DNA of 9,985 nucleotides, taken from assembly GCA_026983685.1 (NCBI GenBank), contig JALSTO010000216.1:1-9985 (forward strand), written 5' to 3'. This document shows positions 7,205 to 9,985 of this stretch, piece after piece; within the stretch, counting starts at the first letter, position 1, and each line of letters opens with the position of its first letter. Both the position numbers and the translations under genes were made by a program. Below the pieces are notes generated by a model. It did not search any database. It was not told the DNA's origin and was given only the letters and a program-made list of their open reading frames with translations. The stretch comes from Aquificaceae bacterium (GTDB taxonomy: Bacteria; Aquificota; Aquificia; Aquificales; Aquificaceae).

Positions 7205-7652
7205 CAAGCTCAAGTATAACCGCTATCTCATCACACTGGGGGAACTTGGGGCAGTTCACACAGTCCCCCCAGACCTTGTGGGGTAGCTCGCTCTTGTCAA
7301 CCACGCTGAAGCCGAACCTCTCAAAGTAGTCCTTAACGTAGGTAAGGGAGAAGATCTTACCTACACCGAGCTCCCTCGCCTCCTGAAGACACGCATCTAT
7401 CAGAGCCTTTCCTATCCCCTCTCCCTTTCTACCTTCCTTAACCGCAAAGCTCCTTATCTCCGCGAGGTCATCCCAAACTATCTGGAGGGCACAGCACCCG
7501 AGTATCTCACCATCTTCCTCCCAGACCCAGAAGTCCCTTATGTGTTCGTATATAGAGCTCAGGCTTCTGGGCAGGAGCAGACCTCTCTGGGCGTAAAAAC
7601 TCACGAGGTTGTGGATCGCCGGGGCATCCCTGAGCCTTGCCTTTCTGACCAT
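7152..7652 (-). CDS. argA: GNAT-type amino-acid N-acetyltransferase (short ArgA)
   Basis: A 166-residue stand-alone GNAT enzyme of the short N-acetylglutamate synthase type, which acetylates glutamate with acetyl-CoA as the first step of arginine synthesis. The N-terminus (VRKARLRDAPAIHNL, GLLLPRSLSSIYEHIRDFWV) is diagnostic. The acetyl-CoA loop is RKGEGIGKAL at 75-84, followed by LTYVKDYFERFGF and ELPHKVWGDCVNCPKFPQCDE. Cys131, Cys134 and Cys140 in the last segment are a conserved cluster that may be structural or metal-binding. The family usually ends soon after CDEIAV; here 17 further residues (150-166) run into lolD in another frame and may be a read-on tail. The start is ATG at 7652 with no Shine-Dalgarno; a -10-like box just upstream predicts a nearly leaderless mRNA. 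It appears to be the first gene of the six-gene minus-strand operon. Together with argD it covers two arginine-pathway steps. Confidence 0.88.
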   Translation of the reverse strand: MVRKARLRDAPAIHNLVSFYAQRGLLLPRSLSSIYEHIRDFWVWEEDGEILGCCALQIVWDDLAEIRSFAVKEGRKGEGIGKALIDACLQEARELGVGKIFSLTYVKDYFERFGFSVVDKSELPHKVWGDCVNCPKFPQCDEIAVILELDGSSGGCLEESFQADRR

Positions 7653-7665
7653 GGCGTTTTAATAT
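7637..7665 (+). promoter_or_regulatory. Predicted promoter of the metal-efflux operon
   Basis: TTGCCT (7637-7642), a 17-nt spacer, then TAATAT (7660-7665, 4 of 6 to TATAAT). Expected start is about 7672, giving a leader of about 7 nt to the ATG at 7679. The -35 lies within the first codons of argA, and its -10 shares bases with the opposite promoter, so the two polymerases should compete. Confidence 0.5.
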
Positions 7666-7689
7666 ATCTACGGTAAGCATGACAGGCAA
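7661..7689 (-). promoter_or_regulatory. Predicted promoter of the argA-lolD-midA-gcvH-gcvPA operon
   Basis: On the minus strand, TTGCCT (7684-7689) is followed by a 17-nt spacer and TATATT (7661-7666, 5 of 6 to TATAAT). Expected transcription start is about 7654, two bases before the argA ATG, so the mRNA would be essentially leaderless, fitting the missing Shine-Dalgarno. The -35 lies inside the divergent small gene. Prediction from consensus only. Confidence 0.55.
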
Positions 7690-8020
7690 GATACTTTCAT
7701 TCCTTCTCTGCTTGGGATTTGTACTTTCCCTCTCCACCAGAAGTCTGTCCCAGGATGTTCTCTGCATCCACATTCATGAAGGCTTTGCCCACCTTGAGAA
7801 CGAGCATGCAAGCTTCCCAACGCAGAAAGATGAGGTCCACCTCAAGCTACTACCGGACCTTTCGGTCAAGCTCTTTAAGGTGTCGCTGGACATAAACACG
7901 GAAAGTGTGAAGAAAATAACACCCGCCAGCTTTTCAGTGATCTTAAAAAGAAAACCATTTGCGGTACGTAGCTTTAAATCACCTCCTAACCCGATCAGAA
8001 CGATCCGTCTTCTCATCTGA
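7679..8020 (+). CDS. Small exported His-rich protein heading the metal-efflux operon
   Basis: A 113-residue protein that I cannot assign to a named family. Residues 1-25 form a clear Sec-type signal peptide (Lys4, hydrophobic ILSFLLCLGFVLSLS, likely cleavage near SLSQ). The mature N-terminus is dense in metal-ligand residues: Cys29, His31, His33, His38, His43 and His54 within about 26 residues (CIHIHEGFAHLENEH). The rest alternates polar and hydrophobic residues as beta strands do and ends in basic, proline-containing sequence (SPPNPIRTIRLLI). The ATG at 7679 follows a weak GGTAAG. It lies 48 nt before the outer-membrane efflux gene on the same strand. Position and composition suggest a periplasmic metal-binding or sensing accessory protein. 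Coding is supported by the signal peptide and uniform codon use; a 164-codon antisense frame (8268-7774) covers part of it but looks like a shadow. Confidence 0.7.
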   Translation: MTGKILSFLLCLGFVLSLSTRSLSQDVLCIHIHEGFAHLENEHASFPTQKDEVHLKLLPDLSVKLFKVSLDINTESVKKITPASFSVILKRKPFAVRSFKSPPNPIRTIRLLI

Positions 8021-8022
8021 TC
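7993..8022. repeat. Inverted repeat spanning the small gene's stop codon
   Basis: GATCAGA (7993-7999) and TCTGATC (8016-8022) form a perfect 7-bp dyad with a 16-nt centre, covering the stop codon of the small His-rich gene. No T-run follows, so it is not a standard terminator. It could be an operator or an RNA hairpin affecting the downstream gene, or chance. Confidence 0.35.
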
Positions 8023-8050
8023 AAAACCTTCTTCAAGAGCGTTCAAAACC
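8021..8050 (+). repeat. Direct repeat TCAAAACC upstream of the outer-membrane efflux gene
   Basis: TCAAAACC occurs at 8021-8028 and again at 8043-8050, 22 nt start to start, about two helical turns. It fills the short gap between the small His-rich gene and the next Shine-Dalgarno. A regulator site is possible, but so is chance. Confidence 0.3.
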
Positions 8051-8054
8051 CACC

Positions 8055-8062
8055 AAAGGAGG
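8055..8062 (+). promoter_or_regulatory. Strong Shine-Dalgarno of the outer-membrane efflux gene
   Basis: AAAGGAGG ends 6 nt before the ATG at 8069. The alternative TTG at 8063 directly abuts it and is therefore unlikely to be used. The 9-mer AGGAGGTTG (8057-8065) recurs at 9223-9231 before the next gene. Confidence 0.8.
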
Positions 8063-8068
8063 TTGAGT

Positions 8069-9238
8069 ATGTTCTTTATCCTTCTGCTTTTTACGACTTT
8101 CAGCTTCGGAATAGGTCTTGAGGAAGCCATGCAAACAGCCCTTGAGAAGAACCCGAGCGTAAAGGCGATGGAGGAGGAGGTGAAATCCTTTGAAGGTCTC
8201 TTCATATCCGCTGGAGCCTTCCCAAACCCAGAGGTCAGGCTTGAAAGCGGTTTCATAACAAACGACAAGAACGGCAGACCCGAGGGTAGGTTCCTTTACC
8301 TTTTAGAGTTCAACCAGCCCATACCAATGTGGGGCACAAGGTCTATAGGCAGAGAGGTTGTCAGAAAGGAGAGGGAGTCCTTTGAGAGTGCTGTGGAATT
8401 CAGGAAGAGGAGGCTGTTAGCTCAGGTTTACAGAGCTTTTTACAGAGCGCTGTGGAGCAAAGAGCTCTTGAAGATAAGGAAGGATAGCCTGAGGACCGCC
8501 AAGGCGGTGGAGGAGTTTGTGAGAAAAGCTTACTCTCTGGGGGAGGTGACAGAGCTTGAGCTCCTCAGGGCTGAGAGGGAAAGGGGTATAGAAGAAGTCC
8601 AGCTTGAGGTAGCCCGTTCCCGCTACAGGGCTGAGCTGAAGGTTCTCTCGGGACTCCTGAACACGGATGTAGATGAAGTTGAAGGTAACCTCTTCCGAGT
8701 TCCCAACCTTAGAGATGTTTCCTACGAAGAGCTCCCGGAGGTAAAGGCTCTATCAAAGAAAGCCCAGGCGTTTGAGGAAAGGATCAGACTGGAAAGGGCA
8801 AGAGCTAAGCCTTCCCTCGGGGCGGGTTTCGTCGTTGAGGATGCGGATGGCTACTACGGGCTCAGGGGCTCTCTGACCCTTGAGCTTCCAGCCTTCTACC
8901 GCAGACAGGGAGAGATAATCCGGTACTCAGCCCTCAAAAGGGCGGTGCTCAGTAGGAAAGAAGCACGGGTAGTAATGCTGAGAAGAAGGATTGAGGCGCT
9001 GAAGCTTCAGATGGAGACTTTAGACAGGGAACTGAAAAGGATAGACAACAGGCTTCTCCCTCAGGCACGGAAGGAGCTGGAACTTGCCCTGAGAAGCTAC
9101 AGGCTCGGGGCTATAACTCTCTTGGAGCTGTCAGATGTAAGGCGAAGGTACTATGAGCTCCTGATAAAGAGGGCTGAGCTCAGCTTCAAGATGCATGAGG
9201 TTTACTCCCAGTTCATAGAGATAGGAGGTTGGAGATGA
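8069..9238 (+). CDS. Outer-membrane efflux protein, TolC/CzcC type
   Basis: Outer-membrane factor of a tripartite efflux system, forming the trimeric channel that exports ions received from the RND pump and adaptor. The 389 residues from the ATG at 8069 begin with a short signal peptide (MFFILLLFTTFSFG), no lipobox cysteine following. The mature protein starts with the typical GLEEAMQTALEKNPSVKAMEEE helix. The two internal OEP repeats are visible: YSLGEVTELELLRAERE at about 155-171 and YRLGAITLLELSDVRRR at about 344-360, each on a long charged helix. A beta-barrel-like stretch (FPNPEVRLESGF, about 51-62) and a second (GYYGLRGSLTLELP, 261-274) match the family. At under 400 residues it is at the short end, as in CzcC-like rather than TolC members. 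Its stop overlaps the adaptor start (ATGA), so the two are translationally coupled. Metal specificity cannot be read. Confidence 0.88.
   Translation: MFFILLLFTTFSFGIGLEEAMQTALEKNPSVKAMEEEVKSFEGLFISAGAFPNPEVRLESGFITNDKNGRPEGRFLYLLEFNQPIPMWGTRSIGREVVRKERESFESAVEFRKRRLLAQVYRAFYRALWSKELLKIRKDSLRTAKAVEEFVRKAYSLGEVTELELLRAERERGIEEVQLEVARSRYRAELKVLSGLLNTDVDEVEGNLFRVPNLRDVSYEELPEVKALSKKAQAFEERIRLERARAKPSLGAGFVVEDADGYYGLRGSLTLELPAFYRRQGEIIRYSALKRAVLSRKEARVVMLRRRIEALKLQMETLDRELKRIDNRLLPQARKELELALRSYRLGAITLLELSDVRRRYYELLIKRAELSFKMHEVYSQFIEIGGWR
9223..9228 (+). promoter_or_regulatory. Shine-Dalgarno of the adaptor gene
   Basis: AGGAGG inside the last codons of the outer-membrane factor gene, 6 nt before the ATG at 9235. 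The same AGGAGGTTG word precedes the outer-membrane factor gene itself. Confidence 0.75.
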
Positions 9239-9985
9239 GGAAGTCTTTGGCTGTTTTGATACTTGTTTGCGGAATATCCCTCGCGGGGGAAGGACACGGG
9301 CACAGACACGAAGAAAAGGAAGGAGAGCACCACGAGGAGATACACCTGACCCAGTCTCAGATTGAGGAACTGGGAATAAAGCTATACACGGTAAGAAAGG
9401 AGCCGGCAGGGAAGGTGATAAAGATTCCCGCTCAGGTGGAAGAGAACCCCCTCACCAGTTACAAGGTCTTCAGCCCCGCGGAGGGCATAGTGAGAAGGCT
9501 CTACGTGAAGGAAGGAGACTACGTAAAGAAGGGAACAACCCTGGCGGAAATTTACTCGCCCGAGATTGCCAACCTTATAGGGGAGCTTAGCATGGCAAAG
9601 GTCAGGATGGAGAGTGCGAGGAAGGTTTACGAAAGGGACAAAGAGCTTTACGCTCAGAAGGTCATTCAATACACACGCTTTTACAACTCAATGGTCGCCT
9701 ACGAGAGGGCTAAGGGCGAGTACGAGGCACTCCTTAGCAGACTGAAGAGCTACGGAGAGATAAAGGGTTATCACCTGCTAATTCGCTCTCCGGGGAACGG
9801 ATACGTGGTGCGTCAGAGCGTTGTGCTCGGAGACAGCGTGGGGCTGGACAGGGAGCTTTTTTCAATTCACCACCACGAGGTTCTCTGGGTTTACGGAATG
9901 GCGGATGAGAGTTCTGCAAGTCATATAAGGGAGGGGATGAGAGCTAATGTAAACACAGCCCAAGACGGTCTTTCCTGCACTATAG
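9235..9985 (+). CDS. Periplasmic adaptor of heavy-metal RND efflux, CzcB/CusB type (3' partial)
   Basis: Membrane-fusion protein linking an inner-membrane RND pump to the outer-membrane channel; 250 codons are present and the frame stays open to the window edge. Residues 1-17 are a signal peptide (MRKSLAVLIL...ISLA). Directly after it comes a His-rich segment, GHGHRHEEKEGEHHEEIH, with six His between 21 and 37, typical of metal-binding CzcB/CusB N-termini. HLTQSQIEELGIKL (37-50) is the usual start of the adaptor fold. FSPAEGIVRRLYVKEGDYVKKGTTLAEIYSPE (79-110) is the first half of the lipoyl-like domain, followed by an alpha-helical hairpin (about 111-175), then the second half near LLIRSPGNGYVVRQ (181-194) and the first beta-barrel strands from VLWVYGMADE. 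The remaining beta-barrel, any C-terminal domain and the expected RND pump gene lie beyond the window. Zn, Co, Cd, Cu and Ag are all possible substrates. Confidence 0.9.
   Translation, partial: MRKSLAVLILVCGISLAGEGHGHRHEEKEGEHHEEIHLTQSQIEELGIKLYTVRKEPAGKVIKIPAQVEENPLTSYKVFSPAEGIVRRLYVKEGDYVKKGTTLAEIYSPEIANLIGELSMAKVRMESARKVYERDKELYAQKVIQYTRFYNSMVAYERAKGEYEALLSRLKSYGEIKGYHLLIRSPGNGYVVRQSVVLGDSVGLDRELFSIHHHEVLWVYGMADESSASHIREGMRANVNTAQDGLSCTI

Noticed and set aside
7202..7213. TTG at 7213 as start of lolD
   Set aside because: No Shine-Dalgarno precedes it, and the ATG three codons later fits the family N-terminus and lessens the overlap with argA.
8063..8071. TTG at 8063 as start of the outer-membrane efflux gene
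   Set aside because: It abuts the AAAGGAGG Shine-Dalgarno with no spacing; the ATG at 8069 has the correct 6-nt spacing.
7774..8268. 164-codon minus-strand open frame across the small His-rich gene and the start of the efflux gene
   Set aside because: It runs opposite to two better-supported genes with signal peptides, has no family signature, and its start lies inside the efflux gene.

Overview
The window looks like chromosomal DNA of a thermophilic chemolithoautotroph, most likely a member of the Aquificales (Aquificaceae). This is inferred from protein style, not from a marker gene: charged Lys/Glu-rich proteins, heavy use of AGG/AGA for Arg and ATA for Ile, tightly packed overlapping genes, and a sulfide-oxidising flavoprotein beside anabolic genes. 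Base and codon use look uniform across the window. I see no mobile element, tRNA, rRNA or CRISPR array.

Left part, + strand (1-2862). The window opens inside an FccB-like sulfide dehydrogenase flavoprotein, followed by a hairpin that may be a weak terminator. Next come a nitrilase-family amidohydrolase and argD (acetylornithine aminotransferase), separated by 10 nt. The end of argD overlaps the end of the convergent gene by 26 nt.

Centre, - strand (7652 down to 2837). Six genes run head to tail with short gaps or overlaps and read as one operon: argA (short GNAT-type N-acetylglutamate synthase), lolD (ABC ATPase of lipoprotein release), midA (Complex I assembly methyltransferase family), gcvH (lipoyl H protein with an unusual Glu-rich tail), gcvPA (glycine decarboxylase subunit 1), and a CBS-CBS-GGDEF diguanylate cyclase. 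They cover arginine synthesis, envelope biogenesis, respiration assembly, one-carbon metabolism and c-di-GMP signalling. The last gene starts inside the stop codon of gcvPA (TTGA).

Right part, + strand (7679-9985). A small exported His-rich protein is followed by an outer-membrane efflux protein and the start of a periplasmic adaptor with a His-rich N-terminus. This is the layout of a heavy-metal RND (Czc/Cus-type) efflux operon; the RND pump itself would lie beyond the window.

The two divergent operons are only 26 nt apart. Their predicted promoters are nearly mirror images: each has TTGCCT as -35, a 17-nt spacer and an overlapping AT-rich -10. Each -35 lies inside the other operon's first gene. 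Three ORFs that could be opened at an upstream TTG (gcvH, lolD, the efflux protein) are better started at a nearby ATG, and those choices are explained in the entries.
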